Assembly: GCA_005791255.1 (NCBI GenBank)
Contig: SXXK01000279.1
Coordinates: 1-33,315 of the forward strand
From: Planctomyces sp.
GTDB taxonomy: Bacteria; Planctomycetota; Planctomycetia; Planctomycetales; Planctomycetaceae
Direction: 5' to 3'
Length of the DNA stretch: 33,315 nt
Each line of letters starts with the position of its first letter. Position 1 is the stretch's first letter. Below the pieces are notes generated by a model. It saw only the letters and a program-made list of their open reading frames with translations, made no database searches and was not told the DNA's origin. Both the position numbers and the translations under genes were made by a program. Positions 16,201-24,107 of this stretch are shown piece by piece.

Positions 16201-17702
16201 GTCAGCAGGTCGATCCCAAACACCCAGCCCGCAGTCGTCGACGTAATCAACAGCCCATTGTGCACCAGTCCGCGAGCTGCCAGCAGCTGCCGTCGTACAT
16301 CCTGCTGAATGCTGAACTCCGGAGTCATCAAAGGGACCGACCAGAGCAACTGCCCGCTGGACGCATCCAGACACCCCGCGCTGATCAGCCCGTCCCGCTC
16401 AAAAACCTGATATAAGCGACCCTCGGAAACTATCGGCGGTCCAAAAAACCAAACCTGCGACAGCTCGTTGCGAAACCGATTCTCGACCGCCTCACCACCA
16501 GCCGTCCACAGCCTGCGGCCCGTGCTCTTTTCAATCGCAATCAGCTCCCACAGCTCGGCCAAACTCTCGCCACGGCTGCGACTGAGCCGCATCCGCAGTT
16601 GCAGAGATTCTTCCACCGAACGAGTCGCTGCTGAGTCACGGACTCCATACACCACGTATAAGCGGTCACGATCCATGCTGACACGGCCAAGAAACTCGTG
16701 TCGCTCCATCAGACCACCGCTGATGCCACCACGCGACAAACCTTGCGACAGCGAATCTTCACGGCTGACAGCCGTTCGAGGATTCAGGCTGCGACTCCAC
16801 AGATGGCGTCCCGTCGAACGCTCCCACGCTGTGATCCGATCCGGCTGTTTCACGTAAACGCGCTCGGAATCCAGCCCGGGTTCCGCCGACATCCAGGGAA
16901 TGCCCCGCTCTCCACCCCGGCGAGCATCAGCAGACTGCCTGATCAATTCCTGATGCACTCGCCGCTCACTGACGGACAACGGCAGCAGTTCAAGCCACTG
17001 CAGATACCGCGGCAGCGGTGCCCCGGCAGAACCGGACGCGGCGGAGGGATCAGCAGTGCCAACCGGAGCCGGTGTCTCTGACGCTTTCGGTTTTCCCTGA
17101 CCATCAGGCAGTCGTGACAACAGCTGATTCACCAGCCGCAGAATCTCAGGAGCCGTCGCCGGAGACTGCAACGGACGCAGCCAGCGCCGCGCTGCCAGAT
17201 GCTGTCCCCGATCCGCATGCAGAACCGCCAGCAGCAAGTGAATACGCTGAGACGTTGTCGTCCCGGAATACCGATGCAGCAGTCCCGGCAACTCATCCGC
17301 ACTGCCACTCTGCAAAACTCGCTGCAGCTCACCGGCCGCTGATGACTCTTCCGTGTTGACAATTCGTCGCAACTCCGGATCAAGATTCTGCAACCGCTGA
17401 AACAGAGCCGCCGAAAGTGGCTGATAGCCCTCGTTCAGCACCGGCACCATCAGCGCCCCGTTCACCTCACGCAGCAATTGCAGCTGACGCTCAAATTCCT
17501 GCGCGTCACGCCGGTCGATCGCGGCACTCAGCTCCGCCAGTTGCTCTGGAATCCGACGCTCTGTCAGCAACCGCTGCTGCCACACCGGAGCCTGTTCTTC
17601 CGGGACAGGCAACTCGTCAGGTGCCTGAGCACTCGACACAGGAACACCGCACAACCACAACCACAGCAGCATCGATGTTCGCACCAGACCGAGTTTCCAC
17701 AC
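13248..17702 (-). CDS. Giant secreted propeller / alpha-helical repeat protein
   Basis: A 1484-residue protein. The GTG at 17702 is chosen because GGAG lies 7 nt upstream and it gives a basic N-region before the hydrophobic Leu/Trp core; an ATG at 17672 would lose the charge. After the signal peptide, residues of about 30-230 look like helical repeats. Residues of about 270-690 form a PQQ-like propeller with W-motifs such as G-R-H-L-W-S and G-R-R-L-W-T. Residues of about 700-990 are alpha-helical with Leu/Gln/Arg heptads (TPR-like or solenoid), and about 1000-1480 form a second propeller (R-R-L-L-W-T, G-E-L-L-W-S, G-Q-L-A-W-K). It is probably periplasmic. The combination recalls the propeller-plus-solenoid membrane-coat-like proteins described in planctomycetes; I cannot tell whether it is one. 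Confidence 0.8.
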   Translation of the reverse strand: MWKLGLVRTSMLLWLWLCGVPVSSAQAPDELPVPEEQAPVWQQRLLTERRIPEQLAELSAAIDRRDAQEFERQLQLLREVNGALMVPVLNEGYQPLSAALFQRLQNLDPELRRIVNTEESSAAGELQRVLQSGSADELPGLLHRYSGTTTSQRIHLLLAVLHADRGQHLAARRWLRPLQSPATAPEILRLVNQLLSRLPDGQGKPKASETPAPVGTADPSAASGSAGAPLPRYLQWLELLPLSVSERRVHQELIRQSADARRGGERGIPWMSAEPGLDSERVYVKQPDRITAWERSTGRHLWSRSLNPRTAVSREDSLSQGLSRGGISGGLMERHEFLGRVSMDRDRLYVVYGVRDSAATRSVEESLQLRMRLSRSRGESLAELWELIAIEKSTGRRLWTAGGEAVENRFRNELSQVWFFGPPIVSEGRLYQVFERDGLISAGCLDASSGQLLWSVPLMTPEFSIQQDVRRQLLAARGLVHNGLLITSTTAGWVFGIDLLTRSVVWAQQLPEVLEGQIRGFPQARRFGGLQSPQPLTGVRVQRSLDPFLSGQSVFWMLAETPSPVLLDSLSGRFEKPGAVDGTVCVYHGGDLIVLASVLKTSAYRLPQLQPVWQQQRAADAALPVGPGAVSDGRLLIPLADGSVQVLNLQDGREVENVPGLRAGRTSGGLYGDDSGIVSFGLDHISLLGAERREIGGPEDWLQRAQFLLETGQPAACLQVLDSAVPETILQERVRRMRFRAGLSIYAANPEANRPLLDELHRLAPAGSSQALVWYLTLSALQKDQEDAAAQFSDALMLGESLLQQEVPTLEAVLAAAQTSEENVLSGRNLAGLDSRRTQLRSWICQRIDELLNYGTEMQRQQVQQRLAGYADEVLLRLSGVSAASEALRRAEQRVSAGELSELTVQLLLQATTADPRAEAVETGAGAAESLQQRRQRVLLLLDRLQQVAEQLPAGGRRRLTVQLLGWMRQQAGAVSEAAAAAVLAAEREQSWMDVAEGQWNLVPVSTTGGMTLRANASTTLRRQGVDDPVLQGVEWRLRRESDEIVGEAAYAVGGEAWRVRPQASDARQAMALTEESISRAGTVLIHRSREAISAFSIVDRRLLWTKAMTGDAEMLLLMDRTFEKFNFDENWQLLYERSRQICGHTARWICVLGDARLEMLDLLTGELLWSLSSAGLSRQVYAAERVVLLRDPGSNREVQLEPLTGVPRRRTATTQQLAADQPLRLPFRVRAAALSGKIIRATGNQLVAWDPEASLDDRSTLQWLDAVTLEVIRTVELTGLVRAQFLGRELLAVLRQTPEIQLINLETGAEQVLSYAAADGQPLNLQRVELAADSGNVYVFEVPARQNGLIQPQMMLGLRGDAIRGELLAISRSTGQLAWKATIPEDSLVTFDGSESAGLLLTSMTAMPRAANGNNIPGLNFAGETQFIVTALARGNGRRLLSYTVVSQFPSPGLRFSRVSADVFDLEAFGNRARLIRKMPVGE

Positions 17703-18069
17703 AGATGTGCTCCGTTGCTTGCGGATTCCGTGTCCAGTCCTTCCCGGCAGACGCCACGGCAAAACGAATCTTACGTTCCGGAACGCTGCATGCACAGCCC
17801 CGAATCAGCGGGAAATCAGCCATCGCCAGGGTTTGCCCGTTTTGCCCAACACGCCCCAGCCACCACCGGATCAGTCCAGCTTCGGCCAAATCTGCCGCTG
17901 TTCACCAGCACCAGCAGCCATTCGCCAGCCGAAACGCAGCGCCACTGAAATCCGGCCTGTGATCCGCTTCCTCCCAGCCATAGATTCCGCCGATCAGTCT
18001 CCGCAGTGTCGCTCCGCAGCAGTGGCCGGTTCCCCGCTCGCTGCTGTTTTCGGCCACCGAATCCGCCGT
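17703..18069. other. Divergent intergenic region
   Basis: The 367 nt lie between the divergent giant propeller gene (-) and the gene at 18070 (+). The plus-strand frame stays open from 17707 but has no in-frame ATG except at its first codon, and its residues do not look coding. Promoters for both genes are expected here; I found no box pair that I would defend. Confidence 0.5.
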
Positions 18070-19500
18070 ATGACCCCCTGCACTCCAATTCATCCTGCTC
18101 ACTGCCAACGCCGGACAGCCGCTCTCTGCTGCCTGCTGACGGGCTGGTACATGCTGTGTACTGCGGGTTTTGCGGATGAACCCGCCACATCAACCGGAGC
18201 CCGCACAAACAGTGGCCGGGCTGCACTCGACAAACCAGCCCCAACCACTCCCGGACATTCGCTGCTGCGATCTCGCAAAACCAGCCCTCCAGCCGCGGCC
18301 GATCCGTTCCTCGAAACACAGGAATCCCCGACCGCTCAGCCGGCCGGAGCAACTGCCACTCCACGCATCACGCCCCGCAGGCCACCAGCGGAATCCGGCA
18401 AATCGATGACCGAACGACTGCGACTGGCCAATCGCGGCTCACGCACGCTCAACGATCGCACCCCCACACCAGACACAGCCGAAGAACCGCCGCAGGACAT
18501 CCCGGTCGGGCCCGCGCCCGCACCAGCAGCAGATCCTGAAACCACCCCCGCGGATGGCAGTGATCCGTCGATGCTGAGCCGACTCCGAGGACTGTATTCA
18601 CCCAAAATCGACGAGAACACCGAACGCCTGCGAAAACAGATGCTGCGACTCAGTGACCCGTTCGGGCTCATCCACGAACGCGAAACGGCTGAAACCCAGC
18701 CGGCCGCGGAGGAAACTGAAACGCCGACCACAGCAACCGCCGAATTACTTCCCACACTGCCGGAAACACCCGAAATCACGGATCGGGACCTTGCTCTCAC
18801 AGCAGCCATCACCCTGCTGGAGGACGAACTGAAACACTGGCCCCGAAACTCCGCCGGACGGCCCGAAAACCTGCCCGCATGGCGACGTCGACAAACCGAC
18901 CTGCGACTGCTGATGATGATCGCCGGACGCAACGCCGAATCCATTCGGACCATCGAAGCACTGCCCCGCGAAGAACAGGAATTCTGGCAGTCCATGATGC
19001 TGGCCATGAATCAGTATCGCACGACCGACGAATCCATCCCTCGCAGCGATCTGCTCGGAGAAACTCTGCGACAGATTCGCACTGCCGAACGTCGACTGCA
19101 GCCACTGGCACGCCTGGAAATCAATCGGCTGCAGTTTTGCAGCCGAATCAACGGCTTTGGCAGCGTCGTCGCTTTCCCGACTGCCGATTTCGAACCGGGA
19201 CAACGACTGCTGCTGTACGTCGGGCTGAGAAATTTTCGCTCGGAACTGACCGCTGAAGGACGCTACAGAACAGAATCCGCGGCAGTGATCGAGTACATTC
19301 GGGAGGAAGATGGCGAGGCACTGGAACCGGTCCGGCTGCCGTCCATCCCCGATGAGTGCGACGAACAGCGGACTGACTACTACCAAAGCATCGAATTGAC
19401 CGCACCACTGCTCGAAGGATCCTGGCTCGTTCGAGTACGTGTGCGGGATCAATACAGCATGCAGACTGCTGAAGCCCAACTGAAGCTGAATGTCCGCTGA
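18070..19500 (+). CDS. Secreted conserved-looking protein of unknown function
   Basis: A 476-residue protein. ATG at 18070 precedes Cys-Gln-Arg-Arg-Thr-Ala-Ala-Leu, a hydrophobic stretch and Gly-Phe-Ala-Asp, a good signal peptide. Residues of about 35-190 are a Pro/Thr/Ala-rich disordered region. A Tyr-Ser-Pro-Lys-Ile-Asp-Glu-Asn-Thr segment opens a folded C-terminal part (about 190-476) that is helical and then ends in beta strands: P-G-Q-R-L-L-L-Y-V-G-L-R-N-F and W-L-V-R-V-R-V-R-D resemble an Ig-like fold. I do not recognise the family. The cytochrome gene follows 41 nt later, so they are likely co-transcribed. Confidence 0.75.
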   Translation: MTPCTPIHPAHCQRRTAALCCLLTGWYMLCTAGFADEPATSTGARTNSGRAALDKPAPTTPGHSLLRSRKTSPPAAADPFLETQESPTAQPAGATATPRITPRRPPAESGKSMTERLRLANRGSRTLNDRTPTPDTAEEPPQDIPVGPAPAPAADPETTPADGSDPSMLSRLRGLYSPKIDENTERLRKQMLRLSDPFGLIHERETAETQPAAEETETPTTATAELLPTLPETPEITDRDLALTAAITLLEDELKHWPRNSAGRPENLPAWRRRQTDLRLLMMIAGRNAESIRTIEALPREEQEFWQSMMLAMNQYRTTDESIPRSDLLGETLRQIRTAERRLQPLARLEINRLQFCSRINGFGSVVAFPTADFEPGQRLLLYVGLRNFRSELTAEGRYRTESAAVIEYIREEDGEALEPVRLPSIPDECDEQRTDYYQSIELTAPLLEGSWLVRVRVRDQYSMQTAEAQLKLNVR

Positions 19501-19541
19501 ACAGACCGCTGCCAGCTAACCCACGACGAAAGACTGACTTC

Positions 19542-20012
19542 ATGAAAACTGCATTGATCACCGCTGCTGCTGCAGTCGGATGCCTGCTGACTGTGCTCGC
19601 CCCGGAATCGTCACGCGTGGCATGGTCCGTCCCGGCCGCCCCGACTGATGACGTCAAACCAGTCGAAGACAGCATGCACGAGTTTATGGAATACGTCTTT
19701 CAGCCCACCTACCTGCGGCTCAAGGCCAACATGGCTGCAGCCCCGACAGACAACAAGGGCTGGAAAGCCATCAAAGCCGATTCACTGGTGCTGGCCGAGA
19801 GCTGCAACCTGCTGTTCAGTCGCGCCCCGGAGGGTTCAGCGGCCGACTGGATTGCGCATGCGAAAGCATCCCGCGAGAAAGGCGCTGCTTTGTATGCCGC
19901 CGGCAAAGCCAAAGACTTCGCAGCCGCCGGTACCGCATGGAAATCCATGCTGGAAAGCTGCAACGCCTGCCACAGGCAGTTCGAAGATGGCAAACACATT
20001 CTGCAGCCCTGA
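19542..20012 (+). CDS. Small periplasmic c-type cytochrome (c556/c'-like)
   Basis: A 156-residue protein with an N-terminal signal peptide (Met-Lys-Thr-Ala then an Ala/Leu-rich core). The C-terminal C-N-A-C-H (Cys140, Cys143, His144) attaches one heme c. The body is a four-helix pattern with the heme site near the C-terminus, as in cytochrome c' and c556; a Met at position 45 or 49 could be the second axial ligand, but I cannot prove this. It carries electrons in the periplasm or binds small gas ligands. It lies 41 nt after the unknown secreted protein and 53 nt before hemC, which supplies heme precursors. Confidence 0.85.
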   Translation: MKTALITAAAAVGCLLTVLAPESSRVAWSVPAAPTDDVKPVEDSMHEFMEYVFQPTYLRLKANMAAAPTDNKGWKAIKADSLVLAESCNLLFSRAPEGSAADWIAHAKASREKGAALYAAGKAKDFAAAGTAWKSMLESCNACHRQFEDGKHILQP

Positions 20013-20065
20013 AGTGCAGTGATCCACATTCCCCAGAATCCTGCCCGGCCACCGGTTTTCGCAGC

Positions 20066-20995
20066 ATGTCACAGCCGATTCTTCGTATCGCCACCCGCAA
20101 AAGTCCCCTCGCCCTCTGGCAGGCGAACTACACGGCAGATCGGCTGCGGCAACTGCCCGCACAGCCGCTGGTTGAACTCGTTCCAATTGTCACCTCCGGT
20201 GATACCAATCAGACCGACGCCCTGCGACAGTTCGGCGGTACAGGTGTATTCACTCGCGAAGTCCAGAGGGCAGTGCTGGATGGTCGCGCCGATCTGGCGG
20301 TGCACAGCCTGAAAGACCTGCCGACACAGTCTGCTGATGGTCTGGTCCTCGCCTGTGTTCCCGAACGAGCCCCCCGCTGCGACTCCCTGCTGCTGCCCGC
20401 CGGCAGTGCCCAGCTGCAGACTCTGCACGACCTGCAGCCGGCTGCCCGCGTCGGTACCGGCAGCCCGCGACGGCAGGCCCAGCTGCTGCACCATCGCCCC
20501 GATCTGCAGCTCAGTGAAATCCGCGGCAATGTCGATACGCGACTGCGGAAACTGGACGACGGTCAGTACGACGCCATCATCCTTGCCGAAGCCGGACTCG
20601 GCCGACTGGGACTGGCTGAACGCATCTCACTGATCCTGTCACCACCGCTGATCTTCCCGGCAGTCAGTCAGGGAGCACTCGGAATTGAAGCTCGCGAAGA
20701 TGACACCACCACCCGCGACCTGCTGGCACAACTGATCTGCCCGATCGCTCTGGCAGAAGTACAGGCCGAACGTTCGCTGCTCAGAACACTGCGCGCCGGC
20801 TGCCACGCCCCGCTCGGTGTCTGGTGCAGCATTCAGGATCAGCAGCTGACTCTGTCCGGTGTCCTGCTGTCACACGATGGTCGCACACGCCTCGAACAGT
20901 CGGCCGCCGGAGACATTGCGGACGCAGAATCCATCGGTCGCAAAGTGGCCGATCTGCTGCTGTCCTGCGGAGCAGAACCACTGCTGCAGGCCTGA
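20066..20995 (+). CDS. hemC: Porphobilinogen deaminase (hydroxymethylbilane synthase)
   Basis: A 309-residue cytoplasmic enzyme that joins four porphobilinogens into hydroxymethylbilane in tetrapyrrole (heme) synthesis. I-A-T-R-K-S-P-L-A at 8-16 is the family N-terminus; Ser-Leu-Lys-Asp-Leu-Pro with Asp84 is the catalytic aspartate; G-T-G-S-P-R-R at 130-136 binds substrate carboxylates. L-R-A-G-C-H at 242-247 holds Cys246, which carries the dipyrromethane cofactor. I start at ATG 20066; the frame is open upstream to 19937 but overlaps the cytochrome gene. Length is normal. A terminator follows at 21004-21024. Confidence 0.97.
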   Translation: MSQPILRIATRKSPLALWQANYTADRLRQLPAQPLVELVPIVTSGDTNQTDALRQFGGTGVFTREVQRAVLDGRADLAVHSLKDLPTQSADGLVLACVPERAPRCDSLLLPAGSAQLQTLHDLQPAARVGTGSPRRQAQLLHHRPDLQLSEIRGNVDTRLRKLDDGQYDAIILAEAGLGRLGLAERISLILSPPLIFPAVSQGALGIEAREDDTTTRDLLAQLICPIALAEVQAERSLLRTLRAGCHAPLGVWCSIQDQQLTLSGVLLSHDGRTRLEQSAAGDIADAESIGRKVADLLLSCGAEPLLQA

Positions 20996-21003
20996 TCGCT
21001 CCC

Positions 21004-21024
21004 AGCGGCAGGACATGCCGTTTT
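21004..21024 (+). terminator. Intrinsic terminator of hemC
   Basis: Arms CGGCA and TGCCG (21006-21010, 21016-21020) with a 5-nt loop, followed by four T. It lies 9 nt after the hemC stop and touches the stop codon of the convergent adaptor gene. Confidence 0.6.
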
Positions 21025-22142
21025 CAGTGTTCAGCGGCAGGCAGCACAATACCAGAAGATCCGCCAGCTGCAGCAGCTCCGTCACGTGACTCGATAAACA
21101 CGTCCATCTGCTGTCCAATAAAGATGGCATCCGCATCGGCTGCGATTTCGTACAGCACCTGCAGTACGCGAGTATCAATGCGCTCGGTATTGTCCCCTGT
21201 CAGGGATCGCTTCGGCAGCACAAACGGTTCGAGCCGCATGAACTTCAGCGGAAAACTGCGTGCGACGTCGCCCCGAAAGACGCCTGTCGCCGCTCCCTCG
21301 CTGCGAAATCGCGGCACATCATGCTCATCGATGTCTACCCGCACATGCTTGCGACGAACGTCTCCCAGCATCACCAGAGTTTTTCCGCTCGCCGTATCAA
21401 CAGCCTCTCCCGGACGCACATTGACCTGCAGCACCGTCAGCTCCACAGCGCCAGCCGCATCGGTCAGTTCCGGAGTGCAGACTCTGTGCAGGTCCAGTTG
21501 AGTTTTCAGCTGCAAAACCTCGGCGTCGGCCAGCGCCACCGCGGCACGGGCAATCGTCTTATCCGCTTCCCAGGCACCAGCCCGCAGCCGGTCCTCCTCA
21601 GCTTTCATGCCGGCCGCATCAGCGCGGGCGGCAGCCAGCTTCTGACGACTGGCCACCAGCGATGACTCAGTCGTGGCACCATCCAGTGCCAGTTTCTGCT
21701 GCCGTGCATACTCGTCCTCCCACTGTCGGACAATTGCCTCAGCCTGCTCCCGCCTCGCCACAACCGGTGGAAGATCCTCCGCTCGGGGCAGTTGCTCAAG
21801 CCTCGACAACTCTGCACGAGAACTGACCGACCGCATTTCCTGAACTGCGATCTGCGAACGAATCAGCCGCGTGTCCAATTCAAACAGCGGGTCATTGGCC
21901 CGAACACGCTGACCCACCTGCACAAAAACCTGATCAACAATTCCCTGCAGGTGGGTGCCAATCGCCAGATTCTCCGTGGCCGCTTCAACCAGCCCCGCAC
22001 CGGCAATGCGCTCGGCATAGGGCGAGACAACCGGCTTAATCGGTGGCGGGGTCTGCGGAGTCTCTTTCTGCCTGTTACTAATATGACTCACTCCGAACAG
22101 CAGCATTCCGAGCGCAAGCAGCGGCAGCAGCAAGTTACGCAT
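21024..22142 (-). CDS. HlyD/MacA-type periplasmic adaptor of an ABC exporter
   Basis: A 372-residue membrane-fusion protein. The N-terminal anchor is Arg-Asn-Leu-Leu-Leu-Pro-Leu-Leu-Ala-Leu. A lipoyl-like half motif (G-T-H-L-Q-G-I-V-D-Q-V-F-V-Q-V-G-Q-R-V) sits before a long alpha-helical hairpin rich in Ala, Glu, Arg and Gln (about residues 95-220) and a beta-barrel tail. It links the inner-membrane transporter to an outer-membrane or periplasmic exit. The ATG at 22142 lies 4 nt after the stop of the ATPase gene and has GGGAGG 12 nt upstream; a TTG at 22175 would overlap the ATPase gene. It is the last gene of the permease-ATPase-adaptor set. Confidence 0.88.
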   Translation of the reverse strand: MRNLLLPLLALGMLLFGVSHISNRQKETPQTPPPIKPVVSPYAERIAGAGLVEAATENLAIGTHLQGIVDQVFVQVGQRVRANDPLFELDTRLIRSQIAVQEMRSVSSRAELSRLEQLPRAEDLPPVVARREQAEAIVRQWEDEYARQQKLALDGATTESSLVASRQKLAAARADAAGMKAEEDRLRAGAWEADKTIARAAVALADAEVLQLKTQLDLHRVCTPELTDAAGAVELTVLQVNVRPGEAVDTASGKTLVMLGDVRRKHVRVDIDEHDVPRFRSEGAATGVFRGDVARSFPLKFMRLEPFVLPKRSLTGDNTERIDTRVLQVLYEIAADADAIFIGQQMDVFIESRDGAAAAGGSSGIVLPAAEH

Positions 22143-22146
22143 AGTT

Positions 22147-22911
22147 CTATGGTGCCTCCCGTTGATGGTTGTCAATCAGTCCATCGGACATGGCGATAAT
22201 GCGATCTCCCAGATCAAACACCCGGCTGTCATGAGTCACGACAATAACGGCCCGATCACTGCGAACTGTGACTCGCCGTATCAAATTCATCACCGTACGT
22301 CCCGATTGCGCATCAAGCGCAGCAGTCGGCTCATCACAAACCAGCAGACGCGGCTCATGGACCAGTGCACGTGCAATCGCAACGCGCTGCTGCTGCCCCC
22401 CGGAAAGCTGTGCTGGCAGTGCCTGCGCCCGTTCCCGCAGACCAACCTCAGTCATCAGTGCCATCGCACGCTCAATCGCCAGCGAACGCCGAACCCCGCG
22501 AATAATCAGCGGTACCGCAGCATTTTCAACCGCCGTGAGCGACGGCAGCAGATTGTACTGCTGAAACACAAAACCAATGTTCTCGGCCCGAAATTGCACC
22601 AGACGACTGCCGGACAGACTTCGCAGATCACAGCCCAGCAGTGACACTTCGCCAGCCGTTGGATCAAGCAGACCCGCCATGATCGAAATCAAAGTCGTCT
22701 TGCCACAACCGCTGGGACCCACCAGCAGAGTCATCCGGCCATACGGAATATGCACATCGATACCCCGCAGAGCACGCACCTTCGCTTCACCGGTGCCAAA
22801 CTCCTTAGTTACTCCCCGGCAGTAAACCGCTGTTTCAGCAGCCGAACTGCCGGATCGATGATCTTCCGTGCCTCGTGCCCGGTCTTCCGGTACCTCAGAA
22901 TGCAGCACCAT
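22147..22911 (-). CDS. ABC transporter ATP-binding protein (MacB/LolD/DevA-type)
   Basis: A 254-residue cytoplasmic ATPase that powers the neighbouring permease. Walker A G-P-S-G-C-G-K-T-T at 65-73, Q-loop at 117-118 (F-V-F-Q-Q), signature L-S-G-G-Q at 169-173, Walker B ending L-V-C-D-E at 190-194 and switch His at 227. The MacB/LolD/DevA look is supported by the Y-N-L-L-P-S-L-T-A-V-E-N segment. The N-terminus is about 25 residues longer than usual, with no recognised domain. It starts 11 nt after the permease stop. Confidence 0.95.
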   Translation of the reverse strand: MVLHSEVPEDRARGTEDHRSGSSAAETAVYCRGVTKEFGTGEAKVRALRGIDVHIPYGRMTLLVGPSGCGKTTLISIMAGLLDPTAGEVSLLGCDLRSLSGSRLVQFRAENIGFVFQQYNLLPSLTAVENAAVPLIIRGVRRSLAIERAMALMTEVGLRERAQALPAQLSGGQQQRVAIARALVHEPRLLVCDEPTAALDAQSGRTVMNLIRRVTVRSDRAVIVVTHDSRVFDLGDRIIAMSDGLIDNHQREAP

Positions 22912-22922
22912 GGCACCCCCTG

Positions 22923-24065
22923 CTACCTGAAGACCATCGCTGGTTCAAGAACCAGGACACGACGCAGACTGAGCAGACTGGAAAGCACAATGATCAGCCC
23001 AACCGCACCCGCGGCGATCACTGCCACCTGCCACGGAACCCACATCCCGCGCAGGTCAGCCTGCCCGCTTCGCTCAGTCAGCTCGAAAAAAAGTGCTGAT
23101 GCCCCCAGACCGATTCCATATCCCATGATCCCCACAATCGAAGCCTGCAGCAGAATCATTCCGATCAGCCTGAGATTCGTTACGCCCATGGCCTTCAAAC
23201 TGCCGAACTGCCTGAGATTTTCCAGAGTAAACAAATAAAACGTCTGCCCGGCAATCGCTCCGCCCACAATAAACCCGAGGGTCACCGTGATGCCAAAATT
23301 CACCGGAATGCCGGTGTTTTCTATGTAGTACCCGATGTTCAGCCAGAAGAACTCGTCCCACGTCAGAGCCTTGAGCCCGGTCTGCTGCGAGATGCGTTGC
23401 GACAGCTCCTGCGGCTGACGCCCAGGCTCGGCCTTCGCCAGAATAAAGGACAAAGTATTCCGCTGCGGCGGCATAAACTGCACCGCCTGGCTGTAGCGAG
23501 TATAGATCACGGGGAATGTCTGAAACGGTGGCGTCACTCGACAGATTCCAACCACCACCGCCCGGCGGTCGTTCATGTCCAGGACCCGACCCACCCTCAC
23601 CGGTTCTCCGGGAAACAGCTGCCTGTAACCGTCGAAATCCAGAATCACACCGTCCGGACGACGCAGGTCCGAATGCTGGCCCTGCAGCATTTCAAGCGGA
23701 GCACCCGTAAACGACCCGTCATCCACTCCGACAAGAATTGCCTGAGTAAAGTCACCGGCCAGAGTCCTGACGCGGATCATCGATTTGGAAAGTCGCACCG
23801 CCCATTCCACACCCGTCACACCACGAACACGACCAAGCCGTGAATCCGGCATCGGTCGGATGTCGTCAACATTCCGCTGCCGCTGATCCATCACCCAAAT
23901 GTCGGCCGACGTAATGTCAATGATCTGACTGGATGTACGCCGCATCAGACCGACAAAAATCGATGCCTGCTGAGCAATGAGCAGTGTTCCGAATGCAACA
24001 CCGAAAACGATCCCCAGGTACTTCGTCCGATCCCCGGTCAGCATCTTCCACGCCAGCCAATTCAT
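22923..24065 (-). CDS. ABC transporter permease (FtsX/MacB/DevC-like)
   Basis: A 380-residue inner-membrane protein with one N-terminal membrane helix (about 17-40), a periplasmic domain of about 200 residues, and three C-terminal helices (G-F-I-V-G-G-A-I-A-G; I-L-L-Q-A-S-I-V-G; V-A-V-I-A-A-G-A-V-G), the FtsX-type layout. The L-K-A-M-G segment before the second C-terminal helix is family-typical. The start is the ATG at 24065, 7 nt after GGGAGG. With the ATPase and adaptor it forms a DevBCA/MacAB-like exporter; the cargo (lipid, glycolipid, peptide or antimicrobial) is unknown. Confidence 0.9.
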   Translation of the reverse strand: MNWLAWKMLTGDRTKYLGIVFGVAFGTLLIAQQASIFVGLMRRTSSQIIDITSADIWVMDQRQRNVDDIRPMPDSRLGRVRGVTGVEWAVRLSKSMIRVRTLAGDFTQAILVGVDDGSFTGAPLEMLQGQHSDLRRPDGVILDFDGYRQLFPGEPVRVGRVLDMNDRRAVVVGICRVTPPFQTFPVIYTRYSQAVQFMPPQRNTLSFILAKAEPGRQPQELSQRISQQTGLKALTWDEFFWLNIGYYIENTGIPVNFGITVTLGFIVGGAIAGQTFYLFTLENLRQFGSLKAMGVTNLRLIGMILLQASIVGIMGYGIGLGASALFFELTERSGQADLRGMWVPWQVAVIAAGAVGLIIVLSSLLSLRRVLVLEPAMVFR

Positions 24066-24107
24066 CGCGCGGCCTCCCACGCTGTTGCAGCAATGCCCGA
24101 AGCCACC

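Noticed and set aside
17707-18069. N-terminal extension of the gene at 18070
   Set aside because: The upstream frame has no second start, a Pro/Ser/Arg-rich composition and precedes a clear signal peptide at 18070.
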